Assembly (NCBI GenBank): GCA_024220505.1
Contig: JAKZZE010000013.1
Location: 248,001 to 312,000 of the forward strand
Direction of reading: 5' to 3'
DNA: 64,000 nucleotides
Source of the DNA: Rhizopus arrhizus
Taxonomy: Eukaryota; Mucoromycota; Mucoromycetes; Mucorales; Rhizopodaceae
This document shows, in pieces, positions 36,100 through 46,499 of this stretch. The position numbers and the translations under genes are program-made. The first letter of the stretch is position 1; each line of letters opens with the position of its first letter. A model generated the notes under the pieces. The model made no database searches and had not been told where the DNA came from. It worked only from the letters and a program-made list of their open reading frames with translations.

Positions 36100-36699
36100 G
36101 TCCCTTTTTGCTACATTTGCTATAATTGAGGATTTCATCTTAAAGCTCATGTTGTTATCGGCTAGCTGTGATTGATTTGTTAAAAGAACTTCGTCTGAAT
36201 CAAGATGCTCAGTAAGTTTTTCTAGTTTCTTTAAACCTAAAGCGCAATGCTCTTAAATGAGGCAATAAGTCTGTGTTTTGGAAATAGAAATGCTTGGATA
36301 CTTTTCAATCAAATTCTCTCATCTGTTCTAAGCTCATGAGTGCAAAGTTATCAGCAAATTTCACAATAATGTGTGTTCCACTTTCAACATATTCTTTTTA
36401 ACATGATTTCTTTTCTTCTTCTCAGGAACCTTTTGATTTTCATTCCACATCTTTCGAAAGCGATATCCAGCAGAAAGTGTAATAATTGTTCTTGATGCAA
36501 CATCCTTTACGGGAACCATCTCAATTATCAGAGATAAATTGACAATTTGCTTGTCAGTGTATGATCTATAACATACTGACTTTTTAGAATTAGTATTTGT
36601 TGCAGTATTACTTGCAAAGCTTTTAGAAAAACCTTGCGTTTTGATTTTTTTCGTTCTTAGTTGTATTTTGTTCGTTATTTGCTTTATCAATCGTTCCAC
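36100..36699 (-). pseudogene. Homeodomain-like DDE transposase relic (Tc1/IS630-type)
   Basis: N-terminal part of a transposase of the type widespread in Mucorales. Minus strand, 36699-36364, contains YTDKQIVNLSLIIEMVPVKD and GYRFRKMWNENQKVPEKKKR (helix-turn-helix recognition region). After a +1 frameshift comes VKFADNFALMSLEQMREFD; after a second shift, NLIEKYPSISISKTQTYCLI, an in-frame TAA, then EHCALGLKKLEKLTEHLD and LADNNMSF. The first catalytic Asp block expected next is missing and the catalytic DDE part is absent. Family placement rests on the HTH plus EKFP/ISISKT/EHCAL..KKLEKLTE linker pattern as I know it from related elements. Confidence 0.6.
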
Positions 36700-37076
36700 G
36701 CATGACTGGCATCAAGCTGGTATAAATTTCTATTACTTGCTCCTCAGAATTATTGAAATATTCAAGAGAGAGGACTTTTGTGTGAACATCTATTGTCATT
36801 ATTATTTTTATGCTGTAATAGGATGTGTTACGAAAAAGGTCATCAATTCAGTTACATTTTCTCAATTGACCAATAAGATTTTTCTTATTTCAGGAGTTCT
36901 ACATTGTCATTCGTTTGAAGAACACTACAGTAGTTTTATAACAGTCACAATGCAGTGAAACGATTCAACAACAGACTCGCGCAGTGTGTGTACGTATGTG
37001 TAAGAAAGGAGCAAAACTTTTATTTTGTTTTATTCGTTTCTTTTTTTTTTTTTACCCATCCAACAGAAAAACAGGG

Positions 37077-38937
37077 ATGGTTATACCTCAACCAGAACCT
37101 TACAATTTAGTATCGACAGAAGGATCCGATATGGATGTTTCTGACGATGAAGTTGTAAATTATGATCCTCCACAAACAGTAATATTTTTTTTTTTTATTT
37201 TTTTTTTTTTCATATTCTACGCACGATTCACCATGCCTTATAACAGGACACACAAGCACAGGAAGACGACGACATGGATTCTGTTATAAGTTACCAAACA
37301 GCACCCAGTTCTCCAGAAACACCCGCACCTCAGCCTGATTGGGAAACTGAATGTCAACGACTGACTCGCCAATTAGAAAACACAGAACGTGAAAATGCCG
37401 AACTCTCTGATAGAATATCTCAGCTCAAGGTCAGTCAAGAGGATTTAAAGTTACAGATGCTTGAGCTCAAGGCTCGCACTTCACTTGCTCGTAAAGAAAA
37501 TCCTGCACGTATCAACCGACCTCCTGTGGAAGCACTCCGAGAGGAATATTTAACGCTTCAGAAAGAAAAAAATAGGATAAAAAGCCTCTATTCTAGCACA
37601 AAGAATTCCAGAGATGCAGCTGGTGTGCGTATGAATCGTTTGCTGGAGTTTAAGAATATAGGTAGGAACTGGACAGATCAAGATGAAATAGGGTTAAGTA
37701 ATATACGTGCCGAATATGAGCATGCAAAAAAAGAGTTCAAACAGGCTGAGATGGCTAGGGCGGATAACAAGCGGGCTAATGATGAGTTCAAGAAAAAGTT
37801 AGAACTGCTTGGTATTGCGCTTAAAACAGTTAAACAAACACCTGAGCCCGTTACTCCTGAGCCGTCGATGCAGGTTAGGCAACAAGAGAATAGTGAGCAA
37901 CATAAGCGTCGATTAAGCGCTGGGAGTGAAACAGATTCGTCAGCTAAGCGTAGCCGACTTAGCATTCATACACCAGGGAGCTCTAATTCTGTAAATATAA
38001 TACAAAAAAGGTCAAAAAGAATACAAATGTTGATATGCACTACTTTTTATATTTAACAGGCTGAAAATAGACCATCTTTGTCAACATCAAATGTAAGTAA
38101 ATTATCCTTAATTGTGAAACTTTTTGTGTATTTAATATTTTCACAAAGATGGCTTCCGTTGATAACGGTTTTAGGGTAAATTTATAGGAAAAAGAAAGAG
38201 AAATAGAAGAATTCTAAATAAAATGTGTGCAGGATGTCTCAAATAAGAAAGACTATACTTCAATGAGCTATCAAGAAAGACAAGAAGAGCTAGTGAAGTT
38301 TATTGAAGATATGATTGTCGATTATGAAAAATATTCAAAAGAGATAAATGGTGGTCAAGCTTCGACTAACAAACAAGCAAATTTATTACCAACTCCTAAA
38401 GCGGCTGAAATAAAGACTCTTGCAGAAGAAAGTACTTTATCGCACACTTCTTCAACTATTTCGCTAAAAGAAAAAGAAGAGGCTATAAAACAAACAGAAG
38501 GACATCAAAACAACGTGAGTCTTGGATGCTAAAAGATAAGGTTTAATATTTATTCTTTTTGTAGAGACGCCTTCAGCTTAATGAGTTTGTTGCTGGTCCT
38601 TTGGATTCAAATCAAACACAGCAAAATCATTCAAACACTCTGTCTTCTTCCGCCATTTCACTTAAAGGAAAGGAAAAAGCGACTGAACAACAAGTGGAAG
38701 AACACCAAAACAACGTGAGATCTGGACACTAGAAAATAAGGGTCAATACTAATTTTTTTGTAGGGACATTTTCGACCATATCGTTCTATTGTTAATTCTT
38801 TGGGTTTAAACCAAGGACAGCAGTATCATTCAAATTTACCAACGACTAAAACCTTTTGTAATTATGAAGCAAAAGGTGGTCAGTGTAATGATAAAAGATG
38901 TGATGCTTTACATTTGCGAGACTTTGGAAGAAATTAG
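37077..38937 (+). CDS. ZFC3H1/Red1-type zinc-finger protein with coiled coil
   Basis: Six exons: 37077-37178, 37247-37990, 38059-38091, 38233-38514, 38565-38714 and 38764-38937, giving 494 residues. The N-terminus is acidic (MDVSDDEVVNYD), followed by a long coiled coil (about 60-220, e.g. RLTRQLENTERENAELSDR), a basic Ser-rich linker (KRRLSAGSETDSSAKRSR) and a C-terminal zinc finger CNYEAKGGQCNDKRCDALH. Its spacing C-x8-C-x4-C-x3-H is that of the putative zinc-finger domain found in ZFC3H1/Red1, which links nuclear RNA to exosome-mediated decay. A role in nuclear RNA surveillance is inferred from that finger only. Exons 4 and 5 end in near-identical segments. The start at 37077 is chosen because upstream codons are intron-like T runs. 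It converges on the RasGEF gene with 126 bp between stops. Confidence 0.78.
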
Positions 38938-39063
38938 TTCAATGAACAGGGTTCTTTTTTATTATTATTCAACGAGCTTTTTTTATATATGCATAAAAAA
39001 ATAAAAATGTAATTATTGTTATGATACAAAATGTTGAGAGTATTGTTATTATTATTAATATTA

Positions 39064-39877
39064 TTATTTTAACCTTAGCCACATATCCTTTAATCTATTA
39101 GATGACTTTGGATTTACTTTGGGTTCAACAAGAATTGATTTTTTATATTGTTCCTGTAAATAAATGCGTTAGTTATAAAGTAATTTATAAGTTGTGTTAT
39201 TACTTCTTCTGATAATAAAGGGCAATCTGCTATTGAAGAAAGCAATTTTAAATCAGGTTCAATAACATAAGCTTCATATTTAAACTTCATAATAGACATG
39301 ATTGTTTCACCCATTAATCTAAACTTATCCCAGTGGATCGTTCCATCTATACGATGGTCCTTATTAGCTTCTGCAAGAGAAACCAAGTCTTGATTATGGA
39401 CACCTCTGTTACATATTAATACATGCGTATGTAACCAAATTTATAGCGACTTACAAGTAAGGTATACCGGGTCCTTTAGTGGCCCTTAAAGCCATACGAT
39501 AAGAACTAAATGATTTGTCTGTACTCATCAAACGTTCGAGACTTTGAAATTGTTTGTACAACTTTTTTCCAATGACTGCTTGCCGCGTTTGCTTTAATCT
39601 CAAGATAGAAGCGCTATTGATCCCTGCCAGAACAGCCATAAGCGAGTTATAGTTGTACAAGTTTCGCAGTTCGATGGCAATCGACATAAATTTCAATAAC
39701 ACCGATGCTCGTTTACTTGTCCGTGGTTGGCTTACGATAAGTGTTGCAACCCATGCAGAAATGAAATTGAAGTGAGCAATAGAGGCCGAAACCATATTAT
39801 TCGCAGTTAAATTCGTGCTATTGTTCCACATATTACGTATAAATTCACGGTCCTAAAATGTTATAAATTTTAATACA

Positions 39878-39909
<32 letters not shown>

Positions 39910-41646
39910 TTGGTCTTATTACTTCTATACGAGAAAAAATTTGTGTTTCAATCCAAGTCAACTGTTTTGCTACATGAAGATCTGTACTTTTCATGAATAA
40001 TTTCATATTTAATTTGTCTTCAGTGCGAAAGTTACTCATGATGCTCAAATGAGTTGTCCAACCACTAGTAGCTGTTAAAGTTGAAGCTGTGTAATTTCTT
40101 CTGCTATTGCTGGCGTCGATGTTGATCATACCACCTGCGAACTCGGTACGGCGGATCTCTGAATGTGAATTATGATGTACGACCGAACTCGCTGTTTTAT
40201 CTTCTAGAGGAGATTGAGGTGGTGTATCCTGTAATAAATCAAAGGTACCAGAGAGATAACCACTGTCTTTTTTACTATTGGAAAACACATCTTGATCAGT
40301 CATGCCCCAGACCTCATCTGGATCGGTTAAAGGTGGTTCACGTACGACCAAGGGAGCCAAATTGTCACATATAGGAGTAAAGGCATCATATTTTGATATG
40401 CGATCTAAAAAGACAATCATATATCTTCTAGCTTGTGGAGCATAAAAGTCGTTCCAATGGTATGATAACCAGTACACAAAAGCATTGTGAATTCTTATTA
40501 AAAAATAAACTAGTTTTAGTTACGTTTGTATTACGTTTGTCTTTAAAATACCTTTTTTGTTGTTCAGTTAAGAAGGGTAAAAATCCATCATTCTCAAATC
40601 TATAATCAATTTGCTTTGTATATTATTAAAAAGGGTAAACAATTATAATAGTCTATATCTTTCTCTTTCTCTACCTTTCAACAAGTTGTTTAATAAGCTC
40701 AGTAGGTCTCATAAATTTTCTATAAAAGGTAAAGAAGATTGGAAGCATATTTTTATCTATTTAGACACTTAGCAACTACATATTTGTTAAATAAATCACA
40801 CTTACCGCTTTCTTTTGATAATAAACGATCCAGCAGATCTTCTATGCTTAAACCTGTTCCAAAATAATCGCTATTCGCCAAAAATAAGTAAAAAAGTACA
40901 TATTTTAAACATTTTTTTTTTTTTTACCTACTCTCATTCGATCCACAGCGGCTCATTTTATTCTGAGAAGGAGAAAAAGAACAGGAAATTGGACTGAGAG
41001 ATGGATTTAATATAGTATCATCGGAATCGGCTTCATCTTCCGATGTAGTACTGGGATCATGAGTTTCCATTAAAAGTGAAATATAAATATGTTGCAAGTC
41101 TTCAGGAAAGATATCCATATTTTGTATTCCGTTATTAAAGTGTACAATAGGACCTGGTCGTAATTCAATCTCGTAAGTTGGTATATTCCTTTTTAGTTCA
41201 AACTCTATTTTTATTAAAATAAGGAGTTAGCAAGGGCGGAAACGCAAAAAAAAGGAGCAGGCTCATTACTTGACAAATTTAGCGTGTCTTGCTTATAACA
41301 TAATAAACCACCGTGAATAATAGGTAATTGTTTCTATTGTGTAGACGTATAAGTAAAATGTTTTTCTTTCTATCTTTGTATTTATACAATATGTTTGAAT
41401 TCATTCACTTCAATAATTTCCAGGAAATGTTCCTTATTATTGATATTAAGTTTTACTCGGTGACATTGAAAGTCTAATACAAAAAATTACTAACTTTGCA
41501 AACCATTTATTTTTCTTTTTACTTGGATAATTGGGATTATATCTTAAAACCGAATTCGGCAAACTACGTTTAATGAATGCTGTTTTTCCAATATTGGGTT
41601 TTCCATAAACAACAATCACTAAAGGCTCTTTGTTATTATTCCACAT
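39064..41646 (-). CDS. Ras guanine-nucleotide exchange factor (CDC25 domain) with degenerate Ras-like N-terminus
   Basis: Activates Ras/Rap-type GTPases by GDP release. Eleven exons: 41646-41523, 41473-41388, 41333-41270, 41204-40928, 40870-40806, 40756-40675, 40599-40552, 40493-39923, 39852-39455, 39405-39204, 39153-39064; 668 residues, all phases consistent. The N-terminus has a P-loop, VVYGKPNIGKTAF, and a stretch CHRVKLNINNKEHFLEIIEV that aligns with the Ras strand before DTAGQ, but DxxG and NKxD are lacking. A RasGEF-N motif (FFTFYRKFMRPTELIKQL) follows. The catalytic domain spans about 400-660: RNMWNNSTNL, ASIAHFNFISAWVATLIVSQ, LRNLYNYNSLMAVLAGINS, GPGIPYLGVHNQDLVSLAE. Ras-pathway activation of morphogenesis is the likely role. 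The specific GTPase is unknown. Confidence 0.9.
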
Positions 41647-41791
41647 CTTTAAAAAAAAAAAAGTAAAAACAAACGAAGAAAAAGGCTCAACAAAAGCTCG
41701 TAAACAAGGAGTAAATTAAAAACAAAACCAAAACGAATTGACAGCTTTTTTTTTTGTGTGTGTACAAATCTTCCTTCTCCTTATTTTTTAT

Positions 41792-42697
41792 TTAAGCAAT
41801 ATTCGCCAGATAATCTTTAACTTCATTTAAGCTCAGTTTTCTAAACAAAGGAATCTCCTTTCTTTCTCCACCATGAATACCAACAGTACTTTTACCAATA
41901 ATACCAATTTCTAAGCTATTTTCTGTCATTTGTCCTTCAAATCCTTCCTTGAGCTATTACTATATTAGCATGAAAGAAAGGCTGTTAATTGTTAGGTGGC
42001 TTACGGTTAAAATGGCTGTGTGTACTGCGTCTTCCAATTCCATTTCTTCGTTGTATCTTTTCTCCAAAAATGTCTTTGCATTAATCATATTTTTGCCAAT
42101 TGCGCTTGCTTTCCATGCGAAATAAGATCCAGTTGGGTCAACTTGATAAAGTGCTGGTCCATTTACTTCATCGTATCCTGCAATTAAAATAGAAACACCA
42201 AAAGGACGTACACCACTTTGCAAAATGTTAATAAAGGTCATCATCAACTTTATATTATTTTTTTTACCCGCTTTGTGTATATTCCTGCATTACACCAGCA
42301 ACTTCTTGTACAAGAATACGAACTGGAGGTTCTTCCATATAAACTCTTTTATAAGCTTGTGCTGCTTTACGTGCCTTGCTCACCAACACACGGAAATCAG
42401 GTCCCATACCAGAATAAACCATGCCAATATTGGCGCAAACCATCTCAACCTTTTGAACTGTAGAATCATCTACAAGACTAGAAGCTGACTTCTTTTCGGT
42501 AGCAATAACAATGCCGTTGGTGGCTGCAATTAAGGGATGTCAAAAAAAAAGAGAAAAAAATATAACTTCTACTTAATTTTACCTTTGATGCCCACACTTG
42601 TAACACCACCAGAAACAGCATTTAATGCATATTCAATTTGTACGAGTTTTCCAGAAGGTGAAAAAGTTGTAAGTGAGAAACTATATCTATCAGCCAT
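41792..42697 (-). CDS. PRE8: 20S proteasome subunit alpha type-2
   Basis: Structural outer-ring subunit of the 20S proteasome. Four exons: 42697-42583, 42523-42268, 42215-42005 and 41953-41792, giving 247 residues, the usual length. The alpha-subunit signature [20 protein letters not shown] lies at the N-terminus. [51 protein letters not shown] and [17 protein letters not shown] are diagnostic for alpha-2. Only the non-catalytic alpha-type N-terminal extension is present. The full-length LINE begins about 350 bp upstream, in the same orientation, so its 3' end abuts the promoter region of this gene. Confidence 0.96.
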
Positions 42698-43030
42698 TAC
42701 GTGTTTTGGTTTAAAAAAGAGAGAAAACTTGCAAGAAAAACAAGAAAAAAGGACTCGTAACTTGGTTTTCACCAAACGCGCGTCCAAGACAGCATTTTGA
42801 TGACGTATTCTATATTCGGAGTTTGACACGTTGTAGAGCAAGCCAGGTTGATTAAATTCAAAAGCTGCAGGAATTTCGCTTTGTTGCTAGATATTTCTGC
42901 TGTGTATGCCCCATCCTATTTGGAATCCGATTCTGCTTTTTTTTTTCTTTCTCTTAGGCATCATGCAATATTCCAATAGCTTTATCATGCTACACTGTCT
43001 CTGTAAGAATCAGATGTAATGACTCATGTT
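42698..43030. other. proteasome subunit promoter region
   Basis: About 330 bases between the alpha-2 start codon and the LINE insertion site. AT-rich; no specific motif can be assigned. The retrotransposon insertion cuts the original upstream region here. Confidence 0.5.
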
Positions 43031-43044
43031 AATGCACTCATTTT
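43031..43044. repeat. 14-bp target-site duplication of the LINE, 3' side
   Basis: AATGCACTCATTTT. A perfect second copy lies at 47772-47785, just outside the 5' end of the element. Confidence 0.9.
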
Positions 43045-43214
43045 TTGTTTAAACTTTATCTTTATTTAACGATCCAAATGAGCGCAAAAATGAAATAAAC
43101 AATTGTCCGCCCGGATCAGTTCAATCCGTTAGGATGTTAGTGGTAAAAAAAAAACCCCTTTGAGATCAAGGGTAAAAAAAGTAAAAGAAAAAGAAAAGTG
43201 TGGGATTGAGTAAG

Positions 43215-46200
43215 CTAAAGGAATTGTTTGATCCATTCAAGAAACTTATGGCCATGTGGATGAGTAGCCGGGATTGTTGTAGCGTGATGAAGTTGGTCGA
43301 GTTCATGTAATATTGAGCAAATAATTGGCCAACGTTGTGACCAAGAGAGTGCCAGGCCTGAAGGTACTGAGGGACGAGATGGAAGCATATTCAGAAGGAA
43401 CGACAGGGGGTCCGGAATTGTTTCAGGCATAAAGAGACGGCTATGCATGTTTAAGCAATTGATTGCATGCTTCTTCGAGAGATGGTGAGCAGGATGTCTG
43501 GGACATGGCTTCGGCTTGCCACCGGGTAGCCAGCCTAACCTCCAGCGTATACAGCGACTACGTTCCGAATTTGACATGGGCAGCCACAGGATGGGGTCCA
43601 GAGACACAGAACGACGGCAATGAGAAAGCAGTTTAGAATTACGATTCGTAAGGCGCTTATCCAGGTTTTGCTGTAGGAATTGCCGTTTGAAAGCTTTGAA
43701 TGTACGAGTGTCCAAATCATCATTGGAGGCGGGTATCATTTTCCAAAGTGGGGTTTTGGAAAGAAGGTACCATTGATGGCTTCTAGTGCGTCGTATGTAT
43801 GGTAGTAGACAACTGAGCAGTGAGTCTTCCGGCAAAAGTAGAGAACGAAATAGGAACTGTGCTTGTAGGATATTGACCCGCTCGGACATGAGAGGTAATT
43901 TGGACAGATGGAGCATCACTTTGGTAGAAGCTTTACCATGAGCGCCGTATATCCTTCTGATACATGTATCTTGCGCTTCTTCTAGTGTGTGAAGTTGAGA
44001 GCTTGTGAAGCGATTGATGGCCACTCCGTACTCGAGCTGTGGGCGAATAATATGTGCATAGAATCTAGTTGAGAGAAGCTTGGAAAAACCAGAGGGATTT
44101 ACACCAATAGATGACAACAGATTCATTGTGGCAAGGGCTTTTCGAGTGTTGTGCTGAATTAGTTCTTCTGGGTCGAGGTATCCACCTTGTTTGAATGGAA
44201 CGCCAAGGTATGCAAATGTGGTCTTCTGAGGAAGCGGTTGACCATACATTATGTATGAGATAGGATCAGTGTGGCTGTCTAGGACCACACACTTTGATGG
44301 GTTCCATCTGTATCCCATTTGCATACTGTGGTATTCACATTTCTTAAGTAGATCAATCATTTTTGAGCGTTCGGCAATTAGGACTACATCGTCAGCATAG
44401 AGTAGACAGTTCAGGGAAGGTACTATTTCCAATGGCGACATGTTAGGATTGAGAGCTTGAAGACGTAGCTGAGCTGGAAGTTGGTTGATATATACTGAGT
44501 AAAGATATGGAGACAGTATAGATCCTTGAAGTACACCAGTTTTTGGACTGAATCGATAGGATGTTGCGTTAGAAAGCAGAACTTCGATTTGTACATCATC
44601 AAAAAGACATCTTAGTAGGCCGAGCATAGGGGATGAAATGTAATGCCGTAAAGTCTCCCATACGAAACTGCGGTTGACAGTGTCGTATGCGGATTTGATG
44701 TCGAGAAATGCTAGTACTGGCTTGATTTGATGTCGAGTACGTAGTATATTACAAATCTCGGAAAGGCACAAAGCTTGATCCAGCGCGCTACGGAATTCTC
44801 TAAACCCACCTTGGGCTATATCAAGGGGTGGTCCATCGGCCTGCAAATCATGTTGAATGCAGCGTTCCAGTATTTTTCTAAATACAGTAGTCAGACTGAT
44901 TGGGCGATAGTTACCTGGGTTCGATGGTGATCCTTTTTTATATATTGGTACTACTTGGGCAATACGCCATGTTTGAGGGACATATGACCATGCCCAGCAC
45001 ATTTGGAAGAGGCGAAGGAGAATTGGTGCTAGCAAGTGACGTATTGGCTGGAGCATCTCAATCCGCAAATGATCTACACCAGGCGCTTTCTTGACCGGCA
45101 AAGTGCTAATGGCGCGGCTAATATCTTCCATGATGATTGGGCAATCTAATTCACAAGGTAAAACAGGTGTTTCAATTTCGTAACATTGAACTTCCCTGAG
45201 GAGGTCTCCTGAAAATGTAGATTCCAAATGAGAGGCCATTACATTTGCTGCATGTTGTGGGCCCTCCGGAGTGGAGAAAGTGGGTTTCATAGTGCGATTT
45301 TTGCGAATACGGCTAAGTCTAGATATTGCCTTAGTATAGTCCCCGGATGCCATTTGTTCACAAAAAGAGATCCATTTAGCTCGACGGCGCTGGTTGATCA
45401 GTCGACGCAATGCAGCTCGAGCTTCTTGGTGTTTCAGCCAGTAGTGGAACTTGTTGAGTCCATGTGCCTTTCTCCATTTTCTGTAACAAAATTCCCTGTA
45501 GTCATAAGCTTCTTGCATTTTGTCGGTCCAAAAATCATACAGTGGATCTCCAGAATGGGAGACTCTGCCACAACAGTCGTCTAATGAGGTGTATATCGCC
45601 TGGCAGATGTCGTTGTTGAGCTTCTCGATGTAGTCAACGGCAGAAGTCCGGCTATTAAAATTAGTAAATTGGGCATCATCGTATGGTAGCAAAGGTTGAG
45701 ACAGCTCTTTGAAACGATACACATATGATTCGTGGGTATTTGGGTCGGCAAGCTTGCGAAGGCTCCAGATGACTCGAGGGTGTCCCGAAAGCTGTGGAAT
45801 GTTAGCACTTATTTGAAAGGAAAGAGACAGTAATTTATGGTTCGAGTCCAATGAATAGTCTTGGTAAATTTTCATTGAAGGTTCAACAAGTTCGGCATTG
45901 CTCATGAATAAGTCGATAATGCTACTACCTTGATGAGCCATAAAGGTAAACTGCCCATATGTCAGTCTTTGATTCCATAAGATAATATTATTCCGTTGCA
46001 TCCATTGTATGATCAGATTGCCTCTGGAGTTTGTTGAGCGGTCTCCTGTGAGTGAACCCAGTCTAGCATTAAAGTCGCCGCATATGATTGTCTGACTGGT
46101 GTGGTTAGTCGTATGCGGTAGTGAGTTCAAGACTTGAGTGATAGTCTGGTTATCCAGATGAGGAGGTAGGTAGAGACAATGAACTAAAATATTAGCAACG

Positions 46201-46499
46201 GCAAAGGATAATTTATATTGGCTTAGGTGCGTATCATCAGATTCAAAGTGGTGAACATGGTATTTGCAATCAGGATTTACTAGAAGACTGATGCCTTGAC
46301 TACCTTTGGTAGCGAGAGGTTGAGTTTTGATACCATATGTGTGGAACTGTTTCCAACGTGTTGGGTATTTGAGTGGGCTTAAGAGCCATGTCTCTGTAAG
46401 AAGAAGGATAGAGGAGGAATGAACTATACTAAGGAGTGGATTGAGGGCTTGGCGAGCCAAGCCAGTTGCATTGAAAAGGGAGATCGTGAGAGTACTCAT
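43215..46499 (-). CDS. LINE ORF2: endonuclease-reverse transcriptase
   Basis: 1094 residues, intact. Residues about 1-230 form an apurinic/apyrimidinic-type endonuclease: LLLTETWL (catalytic Glu), ICGDFNARLG (Asp/Asn pair), SIIDLFMSN and a C-terminal SNHKLL where most relatives have SDH. Residues about 430-760 form the reverse transcriptase: VVPIYKKGSPSNPGNYRPIS, FLDIKSAYDTVNR (first catalytic Asp), TGVLQGSILSPYLYSVYIN and LLYADDVVLIAE with YADD near residue 700. The C-terminus has a Cys/His cluster, CPRHPAHHLSKKHAINCL, usual in such ORF2 proteins. The ATG overlaps the ORF1 stop, implying termination-reinitiation. No RNase H domain was recognised. Confidence 0.95.
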   Translation of the reverse strand: MSTLTISLFNATGLARQALNPLLSIVHSSSILLLTETWLLSPLKYPTRWKQFHTYGIKTQPLATKGSQGISLLVNPDCKYHVHHFESDDTHLSQYKLSFAVANILVHCLYLPPHLDNQTITQVLNSLPHTTNHTSQTIICGDFNARLGSLTGDRSTNSRGNLIIQWMQRNNIILWNQRLTYGQFTFMAHQGSSIIDLFMSNAELVEPSMKIYQDYSLDSNHKLLSLSFQISANIPQLSGHPRVIWSLRKLADPNTHESYVYRFKELSQPLLPYDDAQFTNFNSRTSAVDYIEKLNNDICQAIYTSLDDCCGRVSHSGDPLYDFWTDKMQEAYDYREFCYRKWRKAHGLNKFHYWLKHQEARAALRRLINQRRRAKWISFCEQMASGDYTKAISRLSRIRKNRTMKPTFSTPEGPQHAANVMASHLESTFSGDLLREVQCYEIETPVLPCELDCPIIMEDISRAISTLPVKKAPGVDHLRIEMLQPIRHLLAPILLRLFQMCWAWSYVPQTWRIAQVVPIYKKGSPSNPGNYRPISLTTVFRKILERCIQHDLQADGPPLDIAQGGFREFRSALDQALCLSEICNILRTRHQIKPVLAFLDIKSAYDTVNRSFVWETLRHYISSPMLGLLRCLFDDVQIEVLLSNATSYRFSPKTGVLQGSILSPYLYSVYINQLPAQLRLQALNPNMSPLEIVPSLNCLLYADDVVLIAERSKMIDLLKKCEYHSMQMGYRWNPSKCVVLDSHTDPISYIMYGQPLPQKTTFAYLGVPFKQGGYLDPEELIQHNTRKALATMNLLSSIGVNPSGFSKLLSTRFYAHIIRPQLEYGVAINRFTSSQLHTLEEAQDTCIRRIYGAHGKASTKVMLHLSKLPLMSERVNILQAQFLFRSLLLPEDSLLSCLLPYIRRTRSHQWYLLSKTPLWKMIPASNDDLDTRTFKAFKRQFLQQNLDKRLTNRNSKLLSHCRRSVSLDPILWLPMSNSERSRCIRWRLGWLPGGKPKPCPRHPAHHLSKKHAINCLNMHSRLFMPETIPDPLSFLLNMLPSRPSVPSGLALSWSQRWPIICSILHELDQLHHATTIPATHPHGHKFLEWIKQFL

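Noticed and set aside
36641..36958. 105-codon plus-strand open frame before the zinc-finger gene
   Set aside because: No motif, composition like non-coding AT-rich DNA, overlaps the transposase relic on the other strand.
45840..45850. GGTTCGAGTCC, resembling a tRNA T-loop
   Set aside because: It lies inside LINE ORF2 coding sequence and no cloverleaf partner arms were found.
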